Part shown: piece after piece, positions 17,638-27,075 of the stretch
Position numbering within the stretch: the stretch's first letter is position 1
How the letters are laid out: every line of letters starts with the position of its first letter
NCBI RefSeq assembly: GCF_934294775.1
Contig: NZ_CAKRAH010000007.1
Coordinates: 30,958 to 94,957 of the forward strand
Direction: 5' to 3'
Source: an uncultured Dorea sp.
GTDB taxonomy: Bacteria; Bacillota; Clostridia; Lachnospirales; Lachnospiraceae
DNA length: 64,000 nt
The notes under the pieces: model-generated
Seen by the model: the letters and a program-made list of their open reading frames with translations, nothing else
Database searches by the model: none
Told to the model about the DNA's origin: nothing
Made by a program: the position numbers and the translations under genes

Positions 17638-18078
17638 ATGGATTTATCTAACTTAAGACCTGCTGATGGATCAAAGCAGAGTGATAATTTCAGAAGAGGA
17701 CGTGGACACGGTTCTGGAAATGGTAAGACAGCTGGTAAGGGACACAAAGGTCAGAAGGCTCGTTCAGGCGGTACAAGACCAGGTTTCGAAGGTGGTCAGA
17801 TGCCATTATATAGAAGAATACCAAAGAGAGGTTTCACTAACAGAAATACTAAGACAATCGTTGGTATTAACGTAAGTGCTCTTGAAGTATTCGAGAATGA
17901 TACAGTTGTTACTGTAGATACATTAATCGAGCAGGGTATCGTTACAAATCCAAAGGATGGAGTTAAGATCCTTGGAAATGGCGAACTTACTAAGAAGCTT
18001 ACAGTTCAGGCTGATGCATTTAGCGCAGGCGCTGTAGCTAAGATCGAGGCGTTAGGTGGAAAAGCAGAGGTGATCTAA
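17638..18078 (+). CDS. rplO: 50S ribosomal protein L15
   Basis: L15 is a late-assembly 50S protein. The 146-residue protein has [20 protein letters not shown] near the start and the [20 protein letters not shown] core. Its stop overlaps the first base of secY. Confidence 0.97.
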   Translation: MDLSNLRPADGSKQSDNFRRGRGHGSGNGKTAGKGHKGQKARSGGTRPGFEGGQMPLYRRIPKRGFTNRNTKTIVGINVSALEVFENDTVVTVDTLIEQGIVTNPKDGVKILGNGELTKKLTVQADAFSAGAVAKIEALGGKAEVI

Positions 18079-19394
18079 TGTTAGAAGCATTTCGAAAGGC
18101 ATTCAAGATAAAGGATATCCGTAAGAGAATCGGATATACATTCCTGATGTTAATCGTAATACGAATTGGATCACAGTTGCCGACACCAGGCGTAAATGGT
18201 GAATATATTAAGAATTTCTTTGCTCAGAACACTGGGGAAGCGTTTAACTTATTTAACGCTTTCACCGGTGGCTCATTTGAGCAAATGTCTGTATTTGCCT
18301 TAAGTATAACACCTTATATTACTTCATCCATTATTGTCCAGCTGCTTACAATTGCAATCCCTCAGTTAGAGGAGATGCAGCGTGACGGCGAAACAGGAAG
18401 AAAGAAGATTGTAGCAATTACAAGATATCTTACTGTTGGACTGGCTCTGATCGAATCTGCTGCAATGGCAATCGGATTTGGTCGTCAGGGACTTTTGGTG
18501 AAGTATAATTTTGTTAATGCGGCAATTGTTGTATTGACGCTCACTGCTGGATCAGCTTTCCTGATGTGGATTGGTGAGAGAATTACAGAAAAAGGTGTAG
18601 GCAATGGTATATCTATTGTCTTGGTGATCAATATTATCTCTCGTATTCCGAGTGATATGACTACATTGTTTGACCAGTTCGTGAAAGGAAAAGCGATTGC
18701 TTCCGCAGGTCTTGCAGTATGTGTAATTATTGCAATCATCATTGCGTTGGTTGTATTTACTGTAGTTTTGCAGGACGGTGAAAGAAGAATTGCTGTACAG
18801 TATTCCCAGAAAGTTGTCGGAAGAAGATCTTATGGGGGACAGTCTACCAATATTCCATTAAAAGTTAACACTGCAGGTGTTATTCCAATTATCTTTTCAT
18901 CATCTTTGATGCAGTTTCCAATCGTAATTGCGTCATTCCTTGGAAAAGGTAACGGAAGTGGAATCGGAAGTGAGATTCTTCGCGGATTAAATCAGAGTAA
19001 CTGGTGTAATCCGGAACAGCTGAAGTATTCCTGGGGACTGGTATTATATATTGTTCTGACGATATTCTTCGCATATTTCTATACATCGATTACATTTAAT
19101 CCATTAGAGATTGCGAATAATATGAAGAAGAGCGGTGGATTTATACCGGGTATCCGTCCGGGAAGACCGACAGTAGAGTATTTGACAAAGATTTTGAATT
19201 ATATTATATTTGTTGGTGCATGCGGATTGATTCTGGTTCAGATTGTTCCGATATTATTTAACGGATGGCTTGGAGCGAAAGTTTCGTTTGGTGGAACTTC
19301 TCTGATCATCATTGTCAGTGTAATATTGGAAACACTTAAGCAAATTGATTCAATGACACTTGTAAGAACATACAAGGGATTTTTAAATAGCTAA
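18078..19394 (+). CDS. secY: protein translocase subunit SecY
   Basis: SecY is the channel of the Sec translocon. The 438-residue protein has ten predicted membrane segments, the plug/TM2 region (TGGSFEQMSVFALSITPYI) and the cytoplasmic loop RRIAVQYSQKVVGRRSYGG. It is translationally coupled to rplO by a one-base overlap. Confidence 0.98.
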   Translation: MLEAFRKAFKIKDIRKRIGYTFLMLIVIRIGSQLPTPGVNGEYIKNFFAQNTGEAFNLFNAFTGGSFEQMSVFALSITPYITSSIIVQLLTIAIPQLEEMQRDGETGRKKIVAITRYLTVGLALIESAAMAIGFGRQGLLVKYNFVNAAIVVLTLTAGSAFLMWIGERITEKGVGNGISIVLVINIISRIPSDMTTLFDQFVKGKAIASAGLAVCVIIAIIIALVVFTVVLQDGERRIAVQYSQKVVGRRSYGGQSTNIPLKVNTAGVIPIIFSSSLMQFPIVIASFLGKGNGSGIGSEILRGLNQSNWCNPEQLKYSWGLVLYIVLTIFFAYFYTSITFNPLEIANNMKKSGGFIPGIRPGRPTVEYLTKILNYIIFVGACGLILVQIVPILFNGWLGAKVSFGGTSLIIIVSVILETLKQIDSMTLVRTYKGFLNS

Positions 19395-19432
19395 TATTTT
19401 GACTCGCGGGAAGTATTTTTTTCGCGGGTTAA

Positions 19433-20101
<669 letters not shown>

Positions 20102-20105
20102 GATC

Positions 20106-20879
20106 ATGGCAATTACAATCAAATCAGAGAGAGAAATCGAATTGATGGCAAAAGCCGGAGTGATATTGGAAACTGTGCATAATGAATTAGAAAAAGCACT
20201 TCATCCGGGTATGAGTACAAAGGATATAGATACTCTTGGCGAAGAGATTATTCGCAGTTACGGATGTATTCCTTCATTTCTGAATTATAACGGATATCCG
20301 GCATCTATCTGTGTATCTGTCAATCAGGAAGTTGTACATGGTATTCCTGATAAACACCGTATTATCCAGGAAGGTGATATTGTAAGTCTGGACGCAGGTG
20401 TCATCTATAAAGGATATCATTCAGATGCAGCGAGAACCCATGCGGTCGGTGAAGTAAGTAAAGAAGCCCGAGAGCTTATCAAAGTTACAAAAGAAAGTTT
20501 CTTTGAAGGTATAAAATATGCAAAAGAGGGGAATCATTTATTTGATATTTCATCTGCGATAGGAAGATACGCATCTGAGAGAGGCTATGGTGTAGTAAGA
20601 GACCTCTGCGGACATGGAATCGGAACAGCACTTCACGAATCACCTGAGATTCCAAATTATGAGATGGGAAGAAAAGGTGTGAAGTTAAGAGCGGGAATGA
20701 CACTTGCGATTGAACCGATGATCAACATCGGCGGTTACGAAGTAGACTGGCTGGATGATGACTGGACAGTTGTAACCAGAGACGGATCATTATCAGCACA
20801 TTATGAAAATACAATACTGATTACTGAGGGAGAACCAAGAATTCTGTCCTTGACCTGTGAGAAAAAACAGACTGATTAA
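20106..20879 (+). CDS. map: methionine aminopeptidase type I
   Basis: Map removes N-terminal methionine. The 257-residue enzyme shows the metal ligands in DAGVIYKGYHSDAARTH, GHGIGTALHE and the later EPMI and ENT motifs. It starts 4 nt after adk; the ATG at 20106 begins MAITIKSERE, as is common for the family. I do not see an N-terminal SEC-C zinc extension. Confidence 0.96.
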   Translation: MAITIKSEREIELMAKAGVILETVHNELEKALHPGMSTKDIDTLGEEIIRSYGCIPSFLNYNGYPASICVSVNQEVVHGIPDKHRIIQEGDIVSLDAGVIYKGYHSDAARTHAVGEVSKEARELIKVTKESFFEGIKYAKEGNHLFDISSAIGRYASERGYGVVRDLCGHGIGTALHESPEIPNYEMGRKGVKLRAGMTLAIEPMINIGGYEVDWLDDDWTVVTRDGSLSAHYENTILITEGEPRILSLTCEKKQTD

Positions 20880-20896
20880 TATAAGAGGATACAGAT

Positions 20897-21145
20897 ATGG
20901 TGGTATATGAAACAGGAATGCTTGCAAGATCAAAGGCCGGACATGATAAGGCACAGATGTATATCATAACCAGGGTTGATGATACATATGTATATCTGGC
21001 AGATGGACGGATCAGGACATTGGACCATCCGAAAAGGAAAAAAAGGATGCATGTACAGATTGTTCATACAAAGTATAATATAGAAGGCCTTGATGATGCA
21101 GGTATAAGAAAGATCATTAAGGATTGGATGAAAGAAGAGAAATAG
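20897..21145 (+). CDS. KOW-domain RNA-binding protein
   Basis: An 82-residue basic protein between map and infA, a position where many clostridia carry a small L14e/KOW-like protein. The N-terminal half fits a KOW barrel (GMLARSKAGHDKAQMYIITRVDD) followed by a lysine-rich turn (HPKRKKRMH). Its function is not established. Ribosome or RNA binding is an inference. Confidence 0.8.
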   Translation: MVVYETGMLARSKAGHDKAQMYIITRVDDTYVYLADGRIRTLDHPKRKKRMHVQIVHTKYNIEGLDDAGIRKIIKDWMKEEK

Positions 21146-21157
21146 GAGGAATTAAAT

Positions 21158-21376
21158 ATGTCAAAGGCTGACGTAATTGAAATTGAAGGAACTGTAGTAG
21201 AAAAATTACCTAACGCAATGTTTCAGGTAGAACTGGAGAATGGACATCAGGTATTAGCTCATATCAGTGGAAAACTGAGAATGAACTTTATCAAGATCCT
21301 GCCAGGAGATAAAGTAACATTAGAGCTGTCTCCATACGATCTTTCAAAAGGAAGAATCATCTGGAGAGATAAATAA
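21158..21376 (+). CDS. infA: translation initiation factor IF-1
   Basis: IF-1 occupies the A-site during initiation. The 72-residue OB-fold protein has [20 protein letters not shown] and the [19 protein letters not shown] core. AGGAGG lies before the ATG. Confidence 0.97.
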   Translation: MSKADVIEIEGTVVEKLPNAMFQVELENGHQVLAHISGKLRMNFIKILPGDKVTLELSPYDLSKGRIIWRDK

Positions 21377-21405
21377 AAATAGTCAAAAAATAAATAAAAA
21401 ATCTA

Positions 21406-21435
21406 TTGACTTATATTGCATAAGAGTGCTATACT
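21406..21435 (+). promoter_or_regulatory. sigma-A promoter upstream of rpmJ-rpsM
   Basis: TTGACT (21406-21411), an 18-nt spacer and TATACT (21430-21435). It lies in the gap after infA and can drive rpmJ and the alpha-type operon independently of the S10-spc block. Confidence 0.6.
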
Positions 21436-21545
21436 ATATAAGCACGTTTTCTGGGCGTTTTTTGTGCGCATAAAACCAGTGAGTTGCGGTTTTGAAGAAA
21501 ATGTGTAGCAACAAAGGCATAGCAATGGATGAAAGGAGGATCCCC

Positions 21546-21659
21546 GTGAAGGTTAGATCATCAGTAAAACCAATTTGCGAAAAGTGCAAAGTAATTAAGA
21601 GAAAAGGAAGCATTCGCATTATCTGCGAAAATCCAAAACACAAACAGCGTCAGGGTTAA
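21546..21659 (+). CDS. rpmJ: 50S ribosomal protein L36
   Basis: A short gene of 37 codons with a GTG start and GAAAGGAGG upstream. It encodes [20 protein letters not shown] and a C-terminal half ending KHKQRQG. The CxxC...C...H zinc ligands mark it as the zinc-binding L36 type. Confidence 0.96.
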   Translation: MKVRSSVKPICEKCKVIKRKGSIRIICENPKHKQRQG

Positions 21660-21660
21660 T

Positions 21661-21900
21661 TCCAGACAGTAGTTTGATGTAATTAGGCGGCTGATAGTGG
21701 ACACGCCAGGCGGTGTGGATACTATTTCAAATATACAAGGCGCACCCGAAAGACCGGTGACGATCCTCGTATATTGCTTCTAATGCCGGCTCGTCATTAC
21801 CGTATAGCTTCCAAACTAAAACGGTGGCCGGAAAGGGCATGATACCGAACATGCCTGGGACAAACAATGTCCCCTATTAAAGACAATTATCAATGAAAGA
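21661..21900 (+). promoter_or_regulatory. structured leader of the rpsM operon
   Basis: 240 nt without a gene but rich in hairpins: ATAGT/ACTAT enclosing ACGCC/GGTGT (about 21694-21725), TATACAAGG/CCTCGTATA (about 21732-21773), GGCATG/CATGCC (about 21836-21855) and GGGAC/GTCCC (about 21857-21874). The downstream operon includes rpsD, so an S4-responsive leader as in the enterobacterial alpha operon is a reasonable hypothesis. The ligand is not shown by the sequence. Confidence 0.5.
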
Positions 21901-21917
21901 AAATGGAGGAAATTCAC

Positions 21918-22286
21918 ATGGCTCGTATAGCAGGTGTAGACTTACCAAGAGACAAACGTGTTGAGATCGGATTAACTTATATCTACGGAATCGGTAGAAC
22001 AAGTGCAACTCGTATCTTAACAGAAGCAGGAGTAAATCCTGATATTCGTTGTAGAGATCTTACAGACGACGATGTAAAGAAAATCAGTGCTGTAATCGAT
22101 GAGACACAGACAGTAGAAGGTGATCTTCGTAGAGAAATCGCCCTGAACATCAAGAGATTACAGGAAATCGGATGCTATAGAGGAATCCGTCACAGAAAAG
22201 GACTTCCAGTTCGTGGTCAGAAGACTAAGACAAATGCTAGAACTAGAAAAGGTCCTAAGAGAACAGTAGCAAACAAGAAGAAATAA
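21918..22286 (+). CDS. rpsM: 30S ribosomal protein S13
   Basis: The start is ATG 21918 ([20 protein letters not shown], 122 residues), with GGAGG 8 nt upstream; an earlier in-frame ATG overlaps that site. The helix-two-turn-helix region and the C-terminal [15 protein letters not shown] tail are typical. Confidence 0.97.
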   Translation: MARIAGVDLPRDKRVEIGLTYIYGIGRTSATRILTEAGVNPDIRCRDLTDDDVKKISAVIDETQTVEGDLRREIALNIKRLQEIGCYRGIRHRKGLPVRGQKTKTNARTRKGPKRTVANKKK

Positions 22287-22319
22287 TTTATTTTAAGGAA
22301 AGAGTAGGTTAGTTTTATT

Positions 22320-22715
22320 ATGGCAAAGAAAGTTACAAAAAAAGTGACAAAGAAACGTGTCAAGAAAAACGTTGAACACGGACAGGCTCACATCCAGTCA
22401 TCTTTTAATAACACAATCGTTACATTAACAGATGCTCAGGGAAATGCTCTGTCATGGGCAAGTGCAGGCGGTCTCGGATTCAGAGGTTCAAGAAAATCTA
22501 CCCCTTATGCAGCTCAGATGGCAGCTGAAACAGCAGCTAAAGCAGCATTAGTACATGGTTTAAAATCAGTTGACGTAATGGTTAAAGGACCAGGTTCAGG
22601 TAGAGAAGCAGCAATTCGTGCCCTGCAGGCATGCGGAATCGATGTAACAAGCATCAGAGACGTTACACCAGTACCACACAATGGTTGCCGTCCACCAAAA
22701 CGCAGAAGAGTCTAG
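22320..22715 (+). CDS. rpsK: 30S ribosomal protein S11
   Basis: S11 forms the 30S platform. The 131-residue protein has the basic N-terminal [15 protein letters not shown], the [20 protein letters not shown] segment and the C-terminal [12 protein letters not shown]. Confidence 0.97.
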   Translation: MAKKVTKKVTKKRVKKNVEHGQAHIQSSFNNTIVTLTDAQGNALSWASAGGLGFRGSRKSTPYAAQMAAETAAKAALVHGLKSVDVMVKGPGSGREAAIRALQACGIDVTSIRDVTPVPHNGCRPPKRRRV

Positions 22716-22781
22716 TACTATTATTATTCACTACGTTAACGGATTGTATGTGTCCGAATTATATAGGAGGAAAACAAAAAC

Positions 22782-23375
22782 ATGGCAGTAAATAGAGTTC
22801 CGGTTCTTAAAAGATGTAGATCCCTTGGAATGGATCCAGTTTATTTAGGAATTGATAAAAAGTCTAACAGACAGTTAAAAAGAGCGAATAGAAAAATGAG
22901 CGAGTATGGTCTCCAGTTACGTGAGAAACAGAAAGCTAAATTCATCTATGGTGTATTAGAGAAACCTTTCGTGAACTACTTCAAGAAAGCATCTAAGATG
23001 AATGGTATGACAGGTGAAAACCTGATGGTACTCTTAGAGTCAAGACTTGACAACGTTGTATTCCGTCTTGGACTTGCTAGAACAAGACGTGAAGCAAGAC
23101 AGATCGTTGACCACAAGCATGTACTTGTAAACGGAAAACAGATCAACATCCCTTCATACCTTGTAAAGGCTGGAGATGTTGTAGAAATCAAAGAAGCTAA
23201 GAAGAGCTCTCCAAGATACAAAGAGATCGTTGAGGTTACAGGCGGACGTCTTGTTCCAGAATGGTTAGAAGCTGATCTGGAAAACCTGAAAGGAACAGTT
23301 AAAGAACTTCCAAAACGTGAAGCAATCGATGTTCCTGTAGATGAGATGTTAATCGTCGAGTTATATTCTAAATAA
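22782..23375 (+). CDS. rpsD: 30S ribosomal protein S4
   Basis: S4 nucleates 30S assembly. The 197-residue protein has an S4 RNA-binding domain at about residues 85-150 ([20 protein letters not shown]). The N-terminus has a lone cysteine (RCRS) and no four-Cys zinc motif. Its location inside the rpsM-rpoA operon differs from Bacillus, where rpsD stands alone. Confidence 0.97.
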   Translation: MAVNRVPVLKRCRSLGMDPVYLGIDKKSNRQLKRANRKMSEYGLQLREKQKAKFIYGVLEKPFVNYFKKASKMNGMTGENLMVLLESRLDNVVFRLGLARTRREARQIVDHKHVLVNGKQINIPSYLVKAGDVVEIKEAKKSSPRYKEIVEVTGGRLVPEWLEADLENLKGTVKELPKREAIDVPVDEMLIVELYSK

Positions 23376-23404
23376 TAAACCGTAACCCACAGGAGGTGGA
23401 CTTA

Positions 23405-24364
23405 GTGTTTGAATTTAATAAACCCAATATTGAAATAACTGATATTTCAGATGATAAGAAATATGGTAGATTCGTTGTAGAGCCTCTGGAAAGAGGTTAT
23501 GGTACAACTTTAGGTAATTCTCTTAGAAGAATTATGCTTTCATCTTTACCTGGTTCAGCAATCAGCCAGGTTAAGATTGATGGTGTACTTCATGAGTTCA
23601 GTTCTATTCCGGGTGTTAAGGAAGATGTCACTGAGATTATCATGAACCTGAAATCTCTGGCAATCAAGAACACATCTGAATCTGATGAGCCTAAAACAGC
23701 TTATATCGAGTTTGAAGGCGAAGGAGTTGTAACAGCAGCTGATATTCAGGTGGATCAGGATATTGAAATCATGAATCCGGAAACTGTAATCGCTACATTA
23801 AATGGCGGTGCAGACAGCAAATTGTATATGGAACTTACCATTACAAATGGAAGAGGCTACGTGAGTGCTGATAAGAATAAGAATGACGAACTGCCAATCG
23901 CAGTGATTCCAATTGATTCTATCTACACTCCAGTGGAACGAGTGAACCTTACAGTAGAGAATACCCGTGTCGGACAGATTACAGACTTTGATAAACTTAC
24001 ATTGGATGTATATACAAACGGCACACTGCTTCCGGATGAAGCTGTAAGTTTGGCTGCAAAGGTACTTAGCGAGCATCTGAAGCTCTTTATCGATCTGTCA
24101 GAAGTAGCACAGGCTGCAGAAGTTATGATTGAAAAAGAAGATGACGAGAAAGAAAAAGTTCTCGAGATGAGCATTGATGAATTAGAACTTTCTGTTCGTT
24201 CATACAACTGCCTGAAGAGAGCTGGTATCAATACAGTAGAAGAACTGACAAACAGAACACCGGAAGATATGATGAAAGTACGTAACCTTGGACGTAAGTC
24301 TCTGGAAGAAGTACTTGCAAAATTAGATGAGTTAGGCTTAAGCCTGAGTAAAGGTGAAGAATAA
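23405..24364 (+). CDS. rpoA: RNA polymerase subunit alpha
   Basis: GTG 23405 gives [20 protein letters not shown] (319 residues), with AGGAGGTGG well spaced; the GTG nine bases earlier overlaps that site. The N-terminal assembly domain covers residues 1-230 and the C-terminal UP-element domain follows from about 250 ([29 protein letters not shown]). Confidence 0.97.
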   Translation: MFEFNKPNIEITDISDDKKYGRFVVEPLERGYGTTLGNSLRRIMLSSLPGSAISQVKIDGVLHEFSSIPGVKEDVTEIIMNLKSLAIKNTSESDEPKTAYIEFEGEGVVTAADIQVDQDIEIMNPETVIATLNGGADSKLYMELTITNGRGYVSADKNKNDELPIAVIPIDSIYTPVERVNLTVENTRVGQITDFDKLTLDVYTNGTLLPDEAVSLAAKVLSEHLKLFIDLSEVAQAAEVMIEKEDDEKEKVLEMSIDELELSVRSYNCLKRAGINTVEELTNRTPEDMMKVRNLGRKSLEEVLAKLDELGLSLSKGEE

Positions 24365-24454
24365 TCTGTCAGTAAGCCCGAAAGTGCATGGCAGAGCATT
24401 TGGCTAGTAAGCCCGAAGAAGCATAACCAAGTGTTATAATGGAGGATATTTAAA

Positions 24455-24991
24455 ATGGCAAAATATAGAAAACTTGGCAGAACATCAAGCCAGAGAAAAG
24501 CATTATTAAGAAACCAGGTAACAGCACTTCTGAACAACGGAAAGATCGTTACAACAGAAGCTAAGGCTAAAGAGATCCGCAAGATCGCTGAAGGTCTTAT
24601 TGCATTAGCTGTTAAAGAAAAAGATAACTTCGAAGAAGTTACTGTAAAAGCTAAAGTTGCCCGCAAAGATAAAGATGGCAAGAGAGTAAAAGAAGTTGTA
24701 GATGGTAAGAAAGTTACTGTATATGACGAAGTTGATAAAACAATCAAAAAGGATATGCCAAGCAGACTGCATGCTCGTCGTCAGATGCTGAAGGTTCTTT
24801 ATCCTGTAAAGGAAGTTCCAACTGCACAGGCTGGAAAGAAGAAAAATACAAAAGAAGTTGATCTCGTAGCTAAATTATTTGATGAGATCGCTCCTAAGTA
24901 TGCAGATCGTAACGGTGGATACACAAGAATCGTTAAGATCGGTCAGCGTAAAGGTGACGCAGCTATGGAAGTTCTGATCGAACTTGTATAG
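24455..24991 (+). CDS. rplQ: 50S ribosomal protein L17 (long form)
   Basis: The start KYRKLGRTSSQRKALLRNQ and the end NGGYTRIVKIGQRKGDAAM match L17. At 178 residues it is about 50 longer than the Escherichia and Bacillus proteins. The extra residues form a lysine-rich charged insert around residues 57-100 and a shorter one near 118-132. Last gene of the cluster; a terminator follows. Confidence 0.95.
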   Translation: MAKYRKLGRTSSQRKALLRNQVTALLNNGKIVTTEAKAKEIRKIAEGLIALAVKEKDNFEEVTVKAKVARKDKDGKRVKEVVDGKKVTVYDEVDKTIKKDMPSRLHARRQMLKVLYPVKEVPTAQAGKKKNTKEVDLVAKLFDEIAPKYADRNGGYTRIVKIGQRKGDAAMEVLIELV

Positions 24992-25021
24992 TTAGATGTC
25001 AATTTAAAGCGATATAATAAA

Positions 25022-25061
25022 AGACTATTGTACTGAATTATTAGTGCAATAGTTTTTTTTT
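25022..25061 (+). terminator. terminator of the ribosomal cluster
   Basis: ACTATTG-t-ACT pairs with AGT-g-CAATAGT, followed by nine T. It ends the S10-spc-alpha block. Confidence 0.85.
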
Positions 25062-25114
25062 GTTTGTTAAAATTCTGACTATAGCGTTAAATTAACTACT
25101 ATTATTAAAAATGA

Positions 25115-25142
25115 TTACAAATTCTCAAATAAATGATATAAT
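25115..25142 (+). promoter_or_regulatory. candidate promoter of the hydrogenase operon
   Basis: TTACAA (25115-25120), 16 nt, TATAAT (25137-25142), about 100 nt before the flavoprotein gene. A compact palindrome GTTAAATTAAC lies just upstream (about 25086-25096), but its half-sites are too close together for a standard Rex site. Confidence 0.5.
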
Positions 25143-25242
25143 ATCGTTAACACACTTGATGTCGAATAATGCAAAAATCTGATAATTGAAAATTTTTAAA
25201 TTAAAAGTTAAAAAATTGAAAAGTGGAAGGTAGGAATAAAGA

Positions 25243-27075
25243 ATGAGCAGACTTGAGATAGCCTCTCCAAAAAGAGCAAAGATCGTAATGGAAGGTCTTT
25301 ATAAGGATCTGGAAAGAAGAATAGAATCAAGTCCACCGGGATTATGTCCGGTAGATATGGCGAGAGCTTTTCTGGAGCTTTGTCATGCGCAGACATGTGG
25401 AAAATGTGTTCCATGCCGTATCGGACTTGGACAGCTGAATAATTTTATCCGTGAAGTACTGGATGGAAAAGCAACCATGCAGACACTGGATATTATGGAG
25501 CAGACAGCCCTTTCGATTATGGAATCGGCAGATTGTGCAATCGGATACGAAGCTGCAAATATGGTATATAAGGGACTGATCGGTTACCGCGATGACTACG
25601 TTGAACATATTCAGAACGGAAGATGTACCTGTACATATAATCAGCCGGTACCTTGTGTATCATTATGTCCGGCACATGTAGATATTCCGGGATATGTAGC
25701 ACTGGTAGGAGAAGGAAGATATGCAGATGCAATACGTCTGCTTAGAAAAGATAATCCATTCCCGACAACATGTGGATTCATCTGTGAACATCCATGTGAG
25801 GCAAGATGCCGTAGAAATATGGTAGATGATTCTATCAATATCAGAGGATTAAAACGTGTAGCAGCAGATTTTGCCGGTGAAGTAGATCCACCACAGTGTG
25901 CACCAAGCACAGGTAAAAAGATTGCCATTCTTGGAGGTGGACCTGGAGGACTCAGTGCAGCATATTATCTGCAGTTGATGGGACATCAGACAACCGTATA
26001 TGAGATGCTTCCGGAACTTGGAGGAATGCTTCGTTATGGAATTCCGAACTACCGTCTTCCAAAGGAACGTCTGGATGACGATATCCGTGCAATCCTGAAA
26101 ACAGGAGTCCAGGTGAAAAATGGACTTAAGATCGGTCAGGATATCACGATTCAGGAATTAAGACAGCAGTATGATGTAGTACTGATTACAATCGGTGCCA
26201 GCACAGATAAAAAATTAGGTCTGGAGAATGAAGATGCAGACGGTATCCTGTCAGCTGTTCAGTTCCTTAGAAATGTAGGAAAGAACCAGATCATGGATCT
26301 GACAGGAAAAGAAGTTGCTGTTATCGGTGGTGGTAACGTATCGATGGATGCAGTACGTACGGCAAAACGTCTTGGTGCTAAGAAAGTAAGCATCGTTTAC
26401 AGACGTCGTGTAGCGGATATGACAGCACTTCCGGGAGAAATCGAAGGTGCGGTAGCAGAAGGTATCGAATTACAGACATTAAAAGCACCGGCATCCATTG
26501 ACGTAGATGAGAACCATCATGTAAAAGGAATCTATGTGACTCCACAGATGGTAAGTTCTATCCGTGATGGAAGAGCAAGTATCAAACCAACGGGAGAAGA
26601 AGATATTTATATACCATGTGATGTACTGATCGTTGCAATCGGTCAGAATATTGAGACACATCACTTTGAACAGGCAGGTATTCCGGTAGAACGTGGAAAG
26701 ATCGTCACAAAGAGTACAGGTGCGTTCGAGAATTTACCTGGTGTATTTGCAGGAGGAGACTGTGCAAGTGGACCGGCATCGGTAATCAAAGCAATTGCAG
26801 CAGCTAAGGTTGTAGCAGCGAACATTGATGAATATCTTGGATATCATCATGAGATTTCCTGTGATGTAGAGATTCCGGAAGCACATCTGGATGACCGTAC
26901 ACCTTGCGGCAGAGTAAATCTGACAGAGAGAGAAGCATGCGAACGAGTATGTGATTTTGAAGCAGTAGAAAACTGTATGACAGAAAAAGAAGCAAAGCAG
27001 GAAGCAAGCAGATGTCTGCGCTGCGATCATTTCGGATACGGTATATTTAAGGGAGGCAGAGAGACATTATGGTAA
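25243..27075 (+). CDS. NuoF-tail/GltD-like flavoprotein, hydrogenase partner
   Basis: The 610-residue protein combines three parts. Residues about 40-120 carry the NuoF-type 4Fe-4S site (CGKCVPCRIG and a later Cys in SADCAIG). Residues 128-190 form a cysteine-rich twin-cluster domain (PCVSLCPAHVDIPGY, CGFICEHPCEARC), as in GltD and NfnB. From about 225 there is an FAD/NAD(P)H oxidoreductase (ILGGGPGGLSAAYYL, VIGGGNVSMDAVRTA, VFAGGDCASGPASV). The stop overlaps the hydA start by 7 nt, so the products should act together. This matches the glutamate-synthase-linked [FeFe]-hydrogenase arrangement. Passing electrons between NAD(P)H and the hydrogenase is inferred; bifurcation is unproven. It lacks the NuoF NADH/FMN domain. 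Confidence 0.85.
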   Translation: MSRLEIASPKRAKIVMEGLYKDLERRIESSPPGLCPVDMARAFLELCHAQTCGKCVPCRIGLGQLNNFIREVLDGKATMQTLDIMEQTALSIMESADCAIGYEAANMVYKGLIGYRDDYVEHIQNGRCTCTYNQPVPCVSLCPAHVDIPGYVALVGEGRYADAIRLLRKDNPFPTTCGFICEHPCEARCRRNMVDDSINIRGLKRVAADFAGEVDPPQCAPSTGKKIAILGGGPGGLSAAYYLQLMGHQTTVYEMLPELGGMLRYGIPNYRLPKERLDDDIRAILKTGVQVKNGLKIGQDITIQELRQQYDVVLITIGASTDKKLGLENEDADGILSAVQFLRNVGKNQIMDLTGKEVAVIGGGNVSMDAVRTAKRLGAKKVSIVYRRRVADMTALPGEIEGAVAEGIELQTLKAPASIDVDENHHVKGIYVTPQMVSSIRDGRASIKPTGEEDIYIPCDVLIVAIGQNIETHHFEQAGIPVERGKIVTKSTGAFENLPGVFAGGDCASGPASVIKAIAAAKVVAANIDEYLGYHHEISCDVEIPEAHLDDRTPCGRVNLTEREACERVCDFEAVENCMTEKEAKQEASRCLRCDHFGYGIFKGGRETLW

